From Pseudomonas sp. LS44 (GTDB lineage Bacteria > Pseudomonadota > Gammaproteobacteria > Pseudomonadales > Pseudomonadaceae): a stretch of 64,000 nucleotides of DNA. A program made the translations under genes and the position numbers. This document shows, piece after piece, positions 16,859 to 28,837 of the stretch. Below the pieces are notes generated by a model. It worked only from the letters and a program-made list of their open reading frames with translations. It did no database searches and was not told the origin of the DNA. The stretch lies in the NCBI RefSeq assembly GCF_024730785.1, contig NZ_CP102830.1, positions 2,170,001 through 2,234,000 on the forward strand. Reading direction: 5' to 3'. Each line of letters opens with the position of its first letter. The stretch's first letter is position 1.

Positions 16859-17308
16859 ATGAGTGATTCATTCAAAGCGGTAGGAGGGTGCCGCTGTGAT
16901 ACCAACCCCGTTCGCTACGAGTACACCGCCCGACCCGCCGAGGTGCATTACTGCCTCTGCACGGATTGCACCGACATCTGCGGCGGGGCCATGGCGATCA
17001 TCGCCGTGGTCGACAAACAGTCCTTCCGCATTACGGAGAATGCGGACAAGTTGCGCACCTTTCACTCCAAACCCACCTGCCATCGGCACTTCTGCAGCGC
17101 ATGCGGCTGCCATCTGTACGTGCATGTGGATGCCTTCGCGGATTTCGAACTGGTGCACGTACCGACCCTCGACCGCGATCAGGACGCGGGCGGCAAGCCC
17201 GACCGCTGGGTGTTCGTGCGCTCCAAACACCCCCTGCTGACCCTGCCCGACGATGGCCTGCCCCGGCATCAGGGCTGGGCCAATAGTGGTGCGCCGGTAG
17301 CGGCTTGA
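16859..17308 (+). CDS. GFA-family zinc protein
   Basis: A 149-residue glutathione-dependent formaldehyde-activating (GFA/CENP-V) family protein. Cys residues are arranged as in the zinc-binding mss4-like fold: GGCRCD near the start, YCLCTDCTDICGG, then CHRHFCSACGCHLYVHVD. The family name comes from one characterised glutathione-formaldehyde enzyme; most members are of unknown substrate. An AGAGGAGG element lies just upstream of the ATG. Neighbours are repeats and a RAYT gene, so there is no metabolic context. Confidence 0.85.
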   Translation: MSDSFKAVGGCRCDTNPVRYEYTARPAEVHYCLCTDCTDICGGAMAIIAVVDKQSFRITENADKLRTFHSKPTCHRHFCSACGCHLYVHVDAFADFELVHVPTLDRDQDAGGKPDRWVFVRSKHPLLTLPDDGLPRHQGWANSGAPVAA

Positions 17309-17357
17309 GTACACACCGCTCGTGGTCGCCTGTATGGGCTAACTGTTCACGGCGAGT

Positions 17358-17427
17358 GTAGGAGCGAGTTTATTCGCGATAGGGATGCCACGGTATTACC
17401 CATGATCGCGAATGAATTCGCTCCTAC
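17358..17427. repeat. REP pair flanking the RAYT gene (3' side)
   Basis: Inverted GTAGGAGCGA(A/G)TTTATTCGC pair, ten bases from the end of the RAYT frame. Confidence 0.9.
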
Positions 17428-17437
17428 AGGGGCGCTT

Positions 17438-17901
17438 TCATAGCCACATGGCATCCCAAAGCGGGTAGTCGCCAAGGCGTTTTACCAACCCAGTTCGAAG
17501 TGGGTTGGCAACCACATAGCTGGCCATGGCTTGGATGTCGTCGTCATGGCGCACCGCGCGGTCGTGGTAGTTGGGATGCCAAAGACTCCCACTGATGTCT
17601 GATCGCCGATTGATTGCTTGGGTGTTGCGTGCTTTCAGGCGCTTCATCAACTGGGCAAGGCTGCCTTGCCTGAGTGTCAGTAACCAATGCAGATGATCCG
17701 GCATGATGACCCAGGCGAGGGAGTCTGCAAGGCCGTCCTCCGCGCAGAGCCGCATTTCGTGGACCAGTTGACGCGCGCAGTCGAAATCAAGAAAAGCAGG
17801 CCGACGCAGGTGGGTAACCATCGTGATGAGGTAACTGCGGCCGGCTTCGGAAAAGCGCCCGCTACGTAGCGCGCGGGCGTGCGGATTGTGCGGGTGGGCA
17901 T
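17438..17901 (-). pseudogene. RAYT (REP-associated tyrosine transposase), 5' frameshift
   Basis: From 17821 to 17438 the frame is intact: THLRRPAFLDFD, then the HUH motif in MPDHLHWLL and the nucleophile Tyr in ASYVVANPLRTGLV. Typical N-terminal sequence (PHARALRSGRFSEAGRSYLITMVTHL) continues upstream of 17821 in the same frame but has no start codon. An ATG at 17901 lies one frame away. Restoring one C in the run just after that ATG would give MPHPHNPHARALRSGR, a normal RAYT start. So either a one-base loss has disabled the gene or the run was misread. REPs of one class flank it on both sides, the classic REPtron layout. Confidence 0.75.
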
Positions 17902-17929
17902 TCCGTTGCCTCGTGGTTGGTTCGTTATA

Positions 17930-17983
17930 TCGCGAATAAATTCGCTCCTACATCCGGGCTTGTAGGCGCGAATTTATTCGCGA
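17930..17983. repeat. REP pair flanking the RAYT gene (5' side), outward orientation
   Basis: Two REPs of the GTAGGAGCGAAT class, but with their GTAG heads at the inside (CTAC ... GTAG), opposite to all other pairs in the window. Located between the RAYT start and the end of the acetoacetyl-CoA synthetase gene. Confidence 0.85.
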
Positions 17984-17993
17984 TTGGAGCAGC

Positions 17994-19949
<1,956 letters not shown>

Positions 19950-20034
19950 AAAGGAGTCCTGATTCGATCTTTGCGGTGAGCCGGCGAAGCTTTCGCGTCG
20001 CCTCCGATCACGAGCAGCGCTCGCGCCTACAAAA

Positions 20035-20805
20035 TCACTGCGCCAACCAGCCGCCGTCCACGTTCCAGGCGGCGCCACGCACCTGGCTGGCGGCTTCGCT
20101 GCAGAGGAACAGCACCAGCTCGCCGAGTTGCTCGGGGGTGACGAACTCGCGCGATGGCTGTTTCTCCGCCAGCAGGTCGTGACGCGCCTGCTCGACGCTG
20201 CCGGCAGCCTCGGCGCGGCTGTCGATCTGCCGCTGGACCAGCGGGGTCAGCACCCAGCCGGGGCAGATGGCGTTACAGGTGATGGCGCTCTGCGCGGTTT
20301 CCAGCGCCACCACCTTGGTCAGGCCGACGACGCCGTGTTTGGCGGCCACGTAGGCGGCCTTCTGCGCCGAGGCGGCCAGGCCGTGCACCGAGGCGATATT
20401 GACGATCCGCCCCCAGCCACGTTGACGCATGCCCGGCAGCGCCAGGCGGGTGGTGTGGAATACCGAAGACAGGTTGATGGCGATGATTGCGTCCCAGCAC
20501 TCGATCGGGAATTCCTCGACCGGCGCGACGTGCTGGATGCCGGCGTTGTTGACTAGGATGTCGATGCCGCCGAATTCGCGTTCGGCGTAGGTGAGCATCT
20601 CGCCGATCTGTTCCGGGCTGGCCATGTCCGCCGGATGATGGCCGACCTTGCCGCCGTGCTTGGCGACGGCGGCAAGCGCGGCCTCGACCTCGCCGAAGCC
20701 GTTGAGCAGTACATCGGCGCCGGAAGCGGCCAGGCGCTCGGCGATGCCGAGGCCGATGCCACTGGTGGAACCGGTGACCAGTGCGGTCTTGCCTTGCAGG
20801 TTCAT
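20035..20805 (-). CDS. bdhA: 3-hydroxybutyrate dehydrogenase
   Basis: A 256-residue SDR with TGSTSGIGLGIAERLA (residues 10-25), NNAGIQHVAPVEEFP and catalytic AAYVAAKHGVVGLTK. ICPGWVLTPLVQRQI and the C-terminal WNVDGGWLAQ are diagnostic of the soluble D-3-hydroxybutyrate dehydrogenase. It interconverts acetoacetate and 3-hydroxybutyrate with NAD(H). AAGGAG precedes the ATG. It lies between liuE and the synthetase, so the cluster handles acetoacetate by reduction or activation. Two REP pairs occupy its spacer to liuE. Confidence 0.92.
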   Translation of the reverse strand: MNLQGKTALVTGSTSGIGLGIAERLAASGADVLLNGFGEVEAALAAVAKHGGKVGHHPADMASPEQIGEMLTYAEREFGGIDILVNNAGIQHVAPVEEFPIECWDAIIAINLSSVFHTTRLALPGMRQRGWGRIVNIASVHGLAASAQKAAYVAAKHGVVGLTKVVALETAQSAITCNAICPGWVLTPLVQRQIDSRAEAAGSVEQARHDLLAEKQPSREFVTPEQLGELVLFLCSEAASQVRGAAWNVDGGWLAQ

Positions 20806-20837
20806 GCCAATCTCCTTGCCCTTGCGTTCCCATGGAC

Positions 20838-20897
20838 GTAGCCCGGATGCAATCCGGGGATGTCGGCGGTTTCGTTCCCGGATTGCATCCGGGCTAC
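20838..20897. repeat. REP pair, GTAGCCCGGATGCAATCCGGG class
   Basis: Inverted pair with stem CCCGGAT-GCA-ATCCGGG. Further copies at 26875-26931 and 46442-46501. Confidence 0.9.
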
Positions 20898-20915
20898 GGC
20901 TTCTTCCCCGTGACT

Positions 20916-20979
20916 GTAGGCGCGAATTCATTCGCGATTGCTCGTGCGATAAAAGCATCGCGGATAAATCCGCTCCTAC
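20916..20979. repeat. REP pair, GTAGGCGCGAAT class, overlaps liuE stop
   Basis: Inverted pair whose terminal GTAG (minus strand) provides the TAG stop of liuE at 20978-20976. Confidence 0.85.
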
Positions 20980-21872
20980 AGGTTGCGGGCCCGCGCGACC
21001 CGCGAGCCGTTGTCACGACCGAGCACCTGGCAGATGCGCTGGCCGGCGGCGATCAGCTTGTCGAGATCGATGCCGGTGTCGATGCCCAGACCGTTGAGCA
21101 GGTAGAGCACGTCCTCGCTCGCCACGTTGCCGGTGGCGCCCTTGGCGTAGGGGCAGCCACCGAGGCCGGCGACCGAGCTGTCGAACACGCTGATGCCTTC
21201 GAGCAGACTGGCGTAGACGTTGGCTACAGCCTGGCCATAGGTGTCATGGAAGTGCCCGGCGAGCTTGTCGCGCGGCACGTCGCGGCCGACCACCTCGAAC
21301 ATGCGCCTAGTCGCGCCGGCGGTGCCGACGCCGATGGTGTCGCCCAGGGACACTTCGTAGCAGCCCATGGCGAACAACTCGCGGGCCACACTGGCGACCT
21401 GTTCGGGCGACACGTCGCCCTCGTAGGGGCAGCCGAGTACGCAGGACACATAGCCGCGCACGCGCACGCCGCGCTGCTTGGCGGCGTCTAGCACCGGCAC
21501 GAAGCGCTCCAGGCTCTCGGCAATCGAGCAGTTGATGTTCATCTGCGAGAAGGCCTCGGAGGCGGCGGCGAACACCGCGACTTCCTCGACCTGCGACTCC
21601 AGCGCCGCCTCGAAGCCTCTCAGGTTCGGCGCCAGCGCGGCATAGGTGACGCCCGGCTTGCGCGCGATCTGGGCGAACACCTCGGCGCTGCCGGCCATCT
21701 GCGGCACCCACTTGGGCGAGACGAAGCTGCCGACCTCGATATAGCTCAGGCCGGCGGCGCTCAGGTCGTCGACCAGACGCACCTTGTCCGCCACGCTGAT
21801 CGGCTGCTTCTCGTTCTGCAGACCGTCACGCGGGCCGACTTCGACCAGGCGGACGTGTTGGGGTAGGTTCAT
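20976..21872 (-). CDS. liuE: hydroxymethylglutaryl-CoA lyase
   Basis: A 298-residue TIM-barrel lyase. MNLPQHVRLVEVGPRDGLQNEKQ carries the catalytic Arg-Asp of the family, HFHDTYGQAVANVYASL supplies the metal-binding His pair, and SVAGLGGCPYAKGATGN is the HMG-CoA lyase signature with the active-site Cys. It cleaves HMG-CoA into acetyl-CoA and acetoacetate, the last step of leucine degradation. GGAG precedes the ATG. The stop codon is part of a REP element, so the C-terminal residues (RVARARNL) may have been altered by the insertion. Confidence 0.95.
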   Translation of the reverse strand: MNLPQHVRLVEVGPRDGLQNEKQPISVADKVRLVDDLSAAGLSYIEVGSFVSPKWVPQMAGSAEVFAQIARKPGVTYAALAPNLRGFEAALESQVEEVAVFAAASEAFSQMNINCSIAESLERFVPVLDAAKQRGVRVRGYVSCVLGCPYEGDVSPEQVASVARELFAMGCYEVSLGDTIGVGTAGATRRMFEVVGRDVPRDKLAGHFHDTYGQAVANVYASLLEGISVFDSSVAGLGGCPYAKGATGNVASEDVLYLLNGLGIDTGIDLDKLIAAGQRICQVLGRDNGSRVARARNL

Positions 21873-21884
21873 GTGCTTTTCTCC

Positions 21885-21952
21885 GTAGGGTGGATGACGC
21901 TTTATCCATCCACCGTTTTTGGTGGAAAACGCTTCGCGGTTTTCCACCCTAC
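21885..21952. repeat. palindromic REP-like element, GTAGGGTGGATGA class
   Basis: GTAG head, stem GGTGGATGA/TATCCATCC followed by GGTGGAAAACG/GGTTTTCCACC and a CTAC end. Lies 12 bases upstream of the liuE start on the minus strand, thus in the liuD-liuE transcript. Confidence 0.75.
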
Positions 21953-21957
21953 AACTC

Positions 21958-22099
21958 AGAGCCTGTTTACGATCTTCTGGATTAGAGCCAGACAAGGCAA
22001 AAGTGGCCGAAAAAGCGCAGTTTACGAAGTGTAAATGAGCATTTTTAGGCCACTTTTAACGCGGTCTGGCCGCGAGCCAGGAGATCGTAAACAGGTTCT
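21958..22099. repeat. large palindromic element, GAGCCTGTTTACGATC ends
   Basis: 142-bp copy with complete terminal inverted repeats and an internal long palindrome (AAAGTGGCC ... GGCCACTTT). Related to 16548-16744. Situated between liuD and liuE. Confidence 0.7.
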
Positions 22100-22179
22100 A
22101 AGGCCGGTGCTGGGCTTCATTGTCGTAGGATGGGTTGAGCAAGGCGATACCCATCCTGCGGGGTGCTGAGTCCGCCCTG

Positions 22180-24186
22180 CTATCCACCGAAATCGCCGCC
22201 GCCGGTGGCCAGTTGCTCCAGCTCCACCAATGCCGCCCCTTCGCCGACCATGTCGCCCTCTGTGCAGTACAGCGCCTTGACCACCCCGGCATGCGGCGCG
22301 CGGATGGTGTGCTCCATCTTCATCGCCTCCAGCACCACCAGGGCGGTGCCGGCCTCGACCGCTTGGCCGGCTGCCACCAGCACGCGGACGATGCTGCCGT
22401 TCATGGGGGCGGTGAGGCCGGCGTGGTGGCTGTGGCTGGCTTCCACGGCGGCAATCGGGTCGAAGCGGGTGACACTATGCAGCTCGCCGTTCCACTCGAG
22501 ATACAGGGTATCGCCCTGGCGGATGGCGTGCAGGCGGCGTTGCAGCGATGTTGTTGTAGGAGCCAGCTTGCTGGCGATGCTTTGATCGCGAGCAAGCTCG
22601 CTCGTACAGGAGAGCGCTTCGTCCTGGAGCTGCGCGCCGCCCGTGGGGCGGACCTTGCAATTGTCGCTGCCGCAGACCAGATGCAGCTCGGTCTCCGTCG
22701 CCACCCCGGCACGCCAGCCGCTGCGGGCGTTCCACGGCGAGTGTGGATCGTCGCCGCGCACCTGGCTGGCTTCGCTCTGGATAAAGGCATCGGCGGCAGC
22801 CTGCCAGAACGCCTCCGGCAGTGCGCCCGGAGCCGGTAGCAGGACATCCTGGTGACGGGGGATGAAGCCGGTGTCCAGCTCGGCGGCGGCGAAGGCCGGA
22901 TGGGCCAGCACGCGACGCAGGAAGGCCAGGTTGGTCTTCACCCCGCCGACCAGGGTGTCGTCGAGCATGGCCAAGAGGCGCTGGCGGGCTTCCTCGCGAC
23001 TCTCGCCCCAGGCGATCAGCTTGCCGAGCATCGGGTCGTAGAACGGCGAGACCACATCGCCTTCGGCGACGCCGCTGTCCACTCGGCGGCCCGGGCCGGC
23101 GGCCGTTTCGCGATACAGAGCGAGGGTGCCGGCGGCCGGGAGGAAGTCGTTGTCCGGGTCTTCGGCGTACAGGCGCACTTCGATGGCGTGGCCGATCAGT
23201 GGCACCTGCGCCTGGCTGATCGGCAGCTCTTCGCCACGGGCGACACGGATCTGCCAGGCGACCAGGTCGAGGCCGGTGATGGCTTCGGTGACCGGATGCT
23301 CGACCTGCAGGCGGGTATTCATCTCCATAAAGAAGAAGTCGCCACGCGCGTCGAGGAGAAACTCCACGGTGCCGGCGCCGACATAGCCGATGGATTGCGC
23401 CGCCTTCACTGCGGCTTCGCCCATGGCCTGGCGCAGTTCGGCGCTGAGACCCGGCGCTGGCGCTTCCTCGACCACCTTCTGGTGGCGGCGCTGGATCGAG
23501 CAGTCGCGTTCGTTGAGGTACAGGCAGTTGCCGTGCTGGTCGGCGAACACCTGGATTTCCACATGGCGCGGCTTGAGCACGTACTTTTCCACCAGCATGC
23601 GCGAGTCGCCGAACGCCGCCTGCGCCTCGCGCTGGGCCGAGGCCAGGGCTTCGCCCAACTCGCTCTCGCGTTCAACCACCTTCATGCCCTTGCCGCCACC
23701 ACCGGCGGCAGCTTTGAGCAGCACCGGGTAGCCGATGCCCGCGGACGCGGCGCGGAAGGTTTCCACATCCTGCGCTTCGCCGTGGTAGCCGGGCACCAGG
23801 GGCACGCCGGCATCTTCCATCAGCGCCTTGGCGGCGGACTTGCTGCCCATGGCATCGATGGCCGAGGCGGGCGGGCCGAGGAAGATCAGCCCGGCGGCCT
23901 CGATGGCGCGGGCGAAGCCGGCGTTCTCGGAGAGGAAGCCGTAGCCTGGGTGAATGGCTTGGGCGCCGCTGGCCTCGGCCGCGGCGATCAGCTTGTCGAT
24001 GAGCAGGTAGCTGTCGGCCGGTTTGGCGCCGCCGAGGTCGACGGCCATATCCGCCTCGCGCACGTGGCGGGCGTCGCGGTCGACCGCGCTGTGCACGGCC
24101 ACGGTCTTCAGGCCGAGGGCTTTGGCGGTGCGCATCACCCGGCAGGCGATCTCGCCGCGGTTGGCGACCAGCAGCGTAGTGATCAT
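22180..24186 (-). CDS. liuD: methylcrotonyl-CoA carboxylase, biotin-carrying alpha subunit
   Basis: A 668-residue subunit. The biotin-carboxylase domain covers about residues 1-450 (MITTLLVANRGEIACRVMRTAKALG; ATP-grasp loop AAAGGGGKGMKVV; FMEMNTRLQVEHPVTE). A linker domain follows, then the carrier domain with EAMKMEH, biotinylated Lys at 623. It carboxylates its biotin with bicarbonate and ATP, passing CO2 to LiuB for 3-methylcrotonyl-CoA. Residues 527-544 (CTSELARDQSIASKLAPT) are encoded by a REP pair inserted in frame in the linker, which ordinary orthologues should lack. The ATG at 24186 begins the family sequence. Confidence 0.95.
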   Translation of the reverse strand: MITTLLVANRGEIACRVMRTAKALGLKTVAVHSAVDRDARHVREADMAVDLGGAKPADSYLLIDKLIAAAEASGAQAIHPGYGFLSENAGFARAIEAAGLIFLGPPASAIDAMGSKSAAKALMEDAGVPLVPGYHGEAQDVETFRAASAGIGYPVLLKAAAGGGGKGMKVVERESELGEALASAQREAQAAFGDSRMLVEKYVLKPRHVEIQVFADQHGNCLYLNERDCSIQRRHQKVVEEAPAPGLSAELRQAMGEAAVKAAQSIGYVGAGTVEFLLDARGDFFFMEMNTRLQVEHPVTEAITGLDLVAWQIRVARGEELPISQAQVPLIGHAIEVRLYAEDPDNDFLPAAGTLALYRETAAGPGRRVDSGVAEGDVVSPFYDPMLGKLIAWGESREEARQRLLAMLDDTLVGGVKTNLAFLRRVLAHPAFAAAELDTGFIPRHQDVLLPAPGALPEAFWQAAADAFIQSEASQVRGDDPHSPWNARSGWRAGVATETELHLVCGSDNCKVRPTGGAQLQDEALSCTSELARDQSIASKLAPTTTSLQRRLHAIRQGDTLYLEWNGELHSVTRFDPIAAVEASHSHHAGLTAPMNGSIVRVLVAAGQAVEAGTALVVLEAMKMEHTIRAPHAGVVKALYCTEGDMVGEGAALVELEQLATGGGDFGG
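22556..22607. repeat. REP pair inside liuD coding sequence
   Basis: GTAGGAGCCAGCTTGCTGGC followed by an inverted CGAGCAAGCTCGCTCGTAC unit. The 52-bp pair is translated as liuD residues 527-544 without breaking the frame. Confidence 0.85.
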
Positions 24187-24220
24187 GGCTGCGACTCCGT
24201 GGAGGTGGCGTGACTCGAAT

Positions 24221-24313
24221 GTAGGTTGGGCTGAGCCTGCGATGCCCAACAAGCGGATGTGGTGGTAACTGAGGACTTGCCGTTGGGTATCGCTGCGCTC
24301 AACGCCAACCTAC
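24221..24313. repeat. palindromic REP-like element, GTAGGTTGGG class
   Basis: GTAG head with stem GTTGGGC...GCCCAAC, a second arm TTGGGTATCGCTGCGCTCAAC and a CCTAC end. Occupies the liuC-liuD spacer. Confidence 0.65.
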
Positions 24314-24328
24314 CAAAGCGGGCGGGCA

Positions 24329-25126
24329 TCAGGCGTCTCCCTGCCAGGTCGGCTTGCGTTTGTCGAGGAAGGCGCGCAGGCCTTCCTGGCCTTCGACGCT
24401 CATGCGCACGCGGGCGATGGCGCTTTCGGTGTAACGGCGCAGCGCCGGGGTCAGCTCGGCGGCGGCGACCTCATGGAACAGTGCCTTGCAGGCGCTCATC
24501 GCCGCGGGGCTGTTGAGGCGCAGGTTGGCGATCCAGGCCTCGGCCTGGGCCTCCAGCTCCTCGGTCGGATAGCTTTCGGCGAGCAGGCCGAGGGCCACGG
24601 CGCGCTGGCCATCGAAGCGCGCGGCGGTCAGGGCGAAACGGCTGGCGGCACGCTGGCCGATGGCCTTGACCACGAACGGCGCGATGGTTGCCGGGATCAG
24701 GCCGATGCGCACCTCGGAGAGGCTGAACTGCGCGTTGTCGGCGCCGATCGCCAGGTCGCAGCAGCTGACCAGCCCCAGACCGCCGGCGAAGGCCGCGCCC
24801 TGCACCACGGCCAGGGTCGGCTTCTTCAGGTGGTAGAGGTTGTGCATTAGTTCGGCGAGTTGCTGGGCATCGGCCAGGTTGCCGTTGTAGTCCAGTTCAG
24901 CGGCCTGCTGCATCCAGCTCAGGTCGCCGCCGGCGCAGAAGTGTTTGCCGTGGCCACGCAGGACCAGCAGACGCACGCTCTTGTCGGCCGCGACCGCGTC
25001 GAGGGCGAGGATCAGCTCGCGGATCATCTCGGCGTTGAAGGCGTTGTTCTTGTCCGGGCGGTTGAGCCAGAGGCTGGCCACGCCGCGCGGGTCGATCTGT
25101 AGTTCGATGGTGTTGTAAGTAGTCAT
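24329..25126 (-). CDS. liuC: methylglutaconyl-CoA hydratase (crotonase family)
   Basis: A 265-residue crotonase-superfamily protein. The oxyanion-hole loops are HGKHFCAGGDLSWM and VQGAAFAGGLGLVSCCDLAIG; LSEVRIGLIPATIAPFVVKAIG contains the usual catalytic Glu region. It hydrates 3-methylglutaconyl-CoA to HMG-CoA, between carboxylation (LiuBD) and cleavage (LiuE). Position between liuB and liuD is the standard order. The reading ends RKPTWQGDA, as in LiuC orthologues. Confidence 0.93.
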   Translation of the reverse strand: MTTYNTIELQIDPRGVASLWLNRPDKNNAFNAEMIRELILALDAVAADKSVRLLVLRGHGKHFCAGGDLSWMQQAAELDYNGNLADAQQLAELMHNLYHLKKPTLAVVQGAAFAGGLGLVSCCDLAIGADNAQFSLSEVRIGLIPATIAPFVVKAIGQRAASRFALTAARFDGQRAVALGLLAESYPTEELEAQAEAWIANLRLNSPAAMSACKALFHEVAAAELTPALRRYTESAIARVRMSVEGQEGLRAFLDKRKPTWQGDA

Positions 25127-25149
25127 GCACGGGCTCTCATGTCAGTGAC

Positions 25150-25241
25150 TCCCTCTCCCTCCGGGAGAGGGCTGGGGTGAGGGCCGGTGCTTCGCCGATT
25201 TCCCTCTCCCCCGGCCCCTCTCCCGCAAGCGGGAGAGGGGA
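25150..25241. repeat. palindromic repeat, CCCTCTCCC/GGGAGAGGG class
   Basis: Two CCCTCTCCC...GGGAGAGGG hairpins joined by a short linker, lacking a GTAG head. Lies between liuB and liuC. Other copies: about 26944-27051 and 46518-46623. Confidence 0.8.
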
Positions 25242-25250
25242 GTAGGTTTT

Positions 25251-26858
<1,608 letters not shown>

Positions 26859-26874
26859 TGGCTCGCTCCGTTTC

Positions 26875-26931
26875 GTAGCCCGGATGCAATCCGGGGTGAT
26901 CTCGATTCCTCCCGGATTGCATCCGGGCTAC
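26875..26931. repeat. REP pair, GTAGCCCGGATGCAATCCGGG class
   Basis: Inverted pair in the liuA-liuB spacer, 17 bases from the liuB start. Confidence 0.9.
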
Positions 26932-26943
26932 GGGTCTTTGGCT

Positions 26944-27051
26944 CCCCTCTCCCGCTTGCGGGAGAGGGGCCGGGGGGGAGGGTGGCGCTGGCGGCCTTGC
27001 CCCTCTCCCTAACCCTCTCCCTGCTCCTGTTTATGAAGCGAGGGGAGAGGG
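26944..27051. repeat. palindromic repeat, CCCTCTCCC/GGGAGAGGG class
   Basis: Copy of the pyrimidine/purine-rich hairpin repeat next to the preceding REP pair, in the liuA-liuB spacer. Confidence 0.75.
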
Positions 27052-27075
27052 GGCTTGTCCGCGCTGGGCGATGGA

Positions 27076-28239
27076 TTACCTGGTTTCGTTAAACAGCTCG
27101 CGCCCAATCAACATGCGGCGGATTTCGCTGGTGCCGGCGCCGATCTCGTAGAGCTTGGCGTCGCGCAGCAGGCGGCCGGTGGGGAAGTCGTTGATGTAGC
27201 CGTTGCCGCCGAGGATCTGGATGGCATCCAGGGCCATCTGCGTGGCGCGTTCGGCGGTGTAGAGGATCACCCCGGCAGCGTCCTTGCGGGTGGTCTCGCC
27301 ACGGTCGCAGGCGTTGGCCACCGCGTACAGGTAGGCGCGGCTGGCGTTGAGCTGGGTGTACATGTCGGCGACCTTGCCCTGGATCAGCTGGAACTCGCCG
27401 ATGCTCTGGCCGAACTGCTTGCGGTCGTGGATGTAGGGCAGCACCACGTCCATGCACGCCTGCATGATCCCGGTCGGGCCGCCAGAGAGCACCACACGCT
27501 CGTAGTCGAGGCCGCTCATCAGCACCTTCACGCCGCCGTTGAGTGCGCCAAGAATGTTCTCTTCCGGCACTTCCACATCCTGGAACACCAGCTCGCAGGT
27601 GTTCGAGCCGCGCATGCCGAGCTTGTCCAGCTTCGGGCTGCGGGAGAAACCCTTCCAGTCGCGCTCGACGATGAAGGCGGTGATGCCGCCCGAGGCCTTG
27701 CTCGCGTCGGTGCGGGCGTAGATCACGTAGGTGTGGGCGTCCGGGCCGTTGGTGATCCACATCTTGCTGCCGTTGAGCACATAGCGGTCGCCCTGCTTGT
27801 CGGCGCGCAGTTTCATCGAGACCACGTCGGAGCCGGCGTTCGGCTCGCTCATGGCCAGGGCGCCGACATGCTCGCCGGAAACCAGCTTGGGCAGGTACTT
27901 GGCCTTCTGTTCGGCGGTGCCGTTGCGCTTGATCTGGTTGACGCACAGGTTGGAGTGCGCGCCGTAGGAGAGGGCGACCGAGGCCGAGGCGCGGCTGATC
28001 TCTTCCATGGCGACGACGTGGGCCACATAACCCAGGCCGGATCCGCCGTATTCCTCCTCGACGGTGATGCCGAGCAGGCCCATGTCGCCGAACTTCTTCC
28101 ACATGTCCATGGGGAACTGGTTGCTGCTGTCGATCTCGGCGGCGCGCGGCGCCAGTTCGGCGGCGACGAAGCCCTGCACCTGCTCGCGCAGCATGTTGAT
28201 GGTTTCACCGAGGGCGAAGTTGAGGTTCGGGTAGTTCAT
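27076..28239 (-). CDS. liuA: isovaleryl-CoA dehydrogenase
   Basis: A 387-residue acyl-CoA dehydrogenase. The flavin/substrate signature [16 protein letters not shown] is present, the second signature is [23 protein letters not shown], and the end reads [28 protein letters not shown]. The catalytic Glu of isovaleryl-CoA dehydrogenases is expected in the helix about [12 protein letters not shown] rather than near YEIGAGTSE. It oxidises isovaleryl-CoA to 3-methylcrotonyl-CoA, passing electrons to ETF. First structural gene after liuR, with a 46-base spacer and no repeat between them. Confidence 0.94.
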   Translation of the reverse strand: MNYPNLNFALGETINMLREQVQGFVAAELAPRAAEIDSSNQFPMDMWKKFGDMGLLGITVEEEYGGSGLGYVAHVVAMEEISRASASVALSYGAHSNLCVNQIKRNGTAEQKAKYLPKLVSGEHVGALAMSEPNAGSDVVSMKLRADKQGDRYVLNGSKMWITNGPDAHTYVIYARTDASKASGGITAFIVERDWKGFSRSPKLDKLGMRGSNTCELVFQDVEVPEENILGALNGGVKVLMSGLDYERVVLSGGPTGIMQACMDVVLPYIHDRKQFGQSIGEFQLIQGKVADMYTQLNASRAYLYAVANACDRGETTRKDAAGVILYTAERATQMALDAIQILGGNGYINDFPTGRLLRDAKLYEIGAGTSEIRRMLIGRELFNETR

Positions 28240-28285
28240 GGAATCACCTGTTGTCGTTGTGTGGTGCGCGTCGCGGGGAATCGGA

Positions 28286-28666
28286 TTAGTCGATGGTTTC
28301 GGCCATGGCGGCCAGGCAGCGTTCTTCGGCGGTATCCAGCTCCAGCTGCATCTGCTCGATGTCGAGGACCTGCTGGGCGAGTTGTGCGCGGCGTTCGGTG
28401 ATCTTCGCCATGAAGGTCTCCAGCTGCTTGCGGTTGCCGCTGCTCGGGTCGTAGAGGTCGATCAGCTCCTTGCACTCGGCCAGCGAGAAGCCGATGCGCT
28501 TGCCGCGCAGGATCAGTTTCAGGGCGACCAGATCCTTGGGACTGTAGACGCGTTCCTGGCCACGCCGCTCGGGGCTGAGCATGCCGTGCTCTTCGTAGAA
28601 ACGAATGGCGCGGGGGGTGACGTCCAGTTCGCGGGCCAGATCGGAGATGGAGTAGGTGGTCGGCAT
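28286..28666 (-). CDS. liuR: MerR-family regulator of the liu operon
   Basis: A 126-residue MerR-type activator/repressor. The N-terminal winged helix-turn-helix ([68 protein letters not shown]) is followed by a dimerisation coiled coil ([31 protein letters not shown]). It begins the liuRABCDE cluster. A perfect 14-bp palindrome 25 bases upstream of its start is the likely operator. Effector probably a pathway intermediate. Confidence 0.92.
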   Translation of the reverse strand: MPTTYSISDLARELDVTPRAIRFYEEHGMLSPERRGQERVYSPKDLVALKLILRGKRIGFSLAECKELIDLYDPSSGNRKQLETFMAKITERRAQLAQQVLDIEQMQLELDTAEERCLAAMAETID

Positions 28667-28690
28667 GACGGGGCTCGAATTCGTTTACCT

Positions 28691-28704
28691 TTACGTTAAC
28701 GTAA
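28691..28704. promoter_or_regulatory. probable LiuR operator
   Basis: Perfect palindrome TTACGTTAACGTAA, with CTTTACG/CGTAAGC extensions, just upstream of liuR. Matches the expected form of a MerR-family site lying in a promoter spacer and the TTAC-gtaa type of LiuR sites. Confidence 0.75.
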
Positions 28705-28797
28705 GCATGAGTCGAAGAACTGTCAATCCTGAGTGCGAGGGTGCGGAACGGGGGAGGAGGAGCGGCGGGCGAGGCGGTGCGGAGGGGCAGAACGGAC

Positions 28798-28822
28798 GTT
28801 GCCCGGCGCAGGGCCGGGCAAC
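28798..28822. terminator. possible terminator hairpin after the NCS2 permease gene
   Basis: Stem GTTGCCCGGC/GCCGGGCAAC, about 16 bases beyond the permease stop on the minus strand. It has no marked T-tract, so its efficiency is uncertain. Confidence 0.4.
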
Positions 28823-28837
28823 GCTATTGCGGGGCGC

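Noticed and set aside
22852..24213. 453-codon plus-strand open frame
   Set aside because: Opposite strand of liuD, with compositional bias typical of high-GC antisense frames.
27055..28401. 448-codon plus-strand open frame
   Set aside because: Antisense of liuA and liuR.
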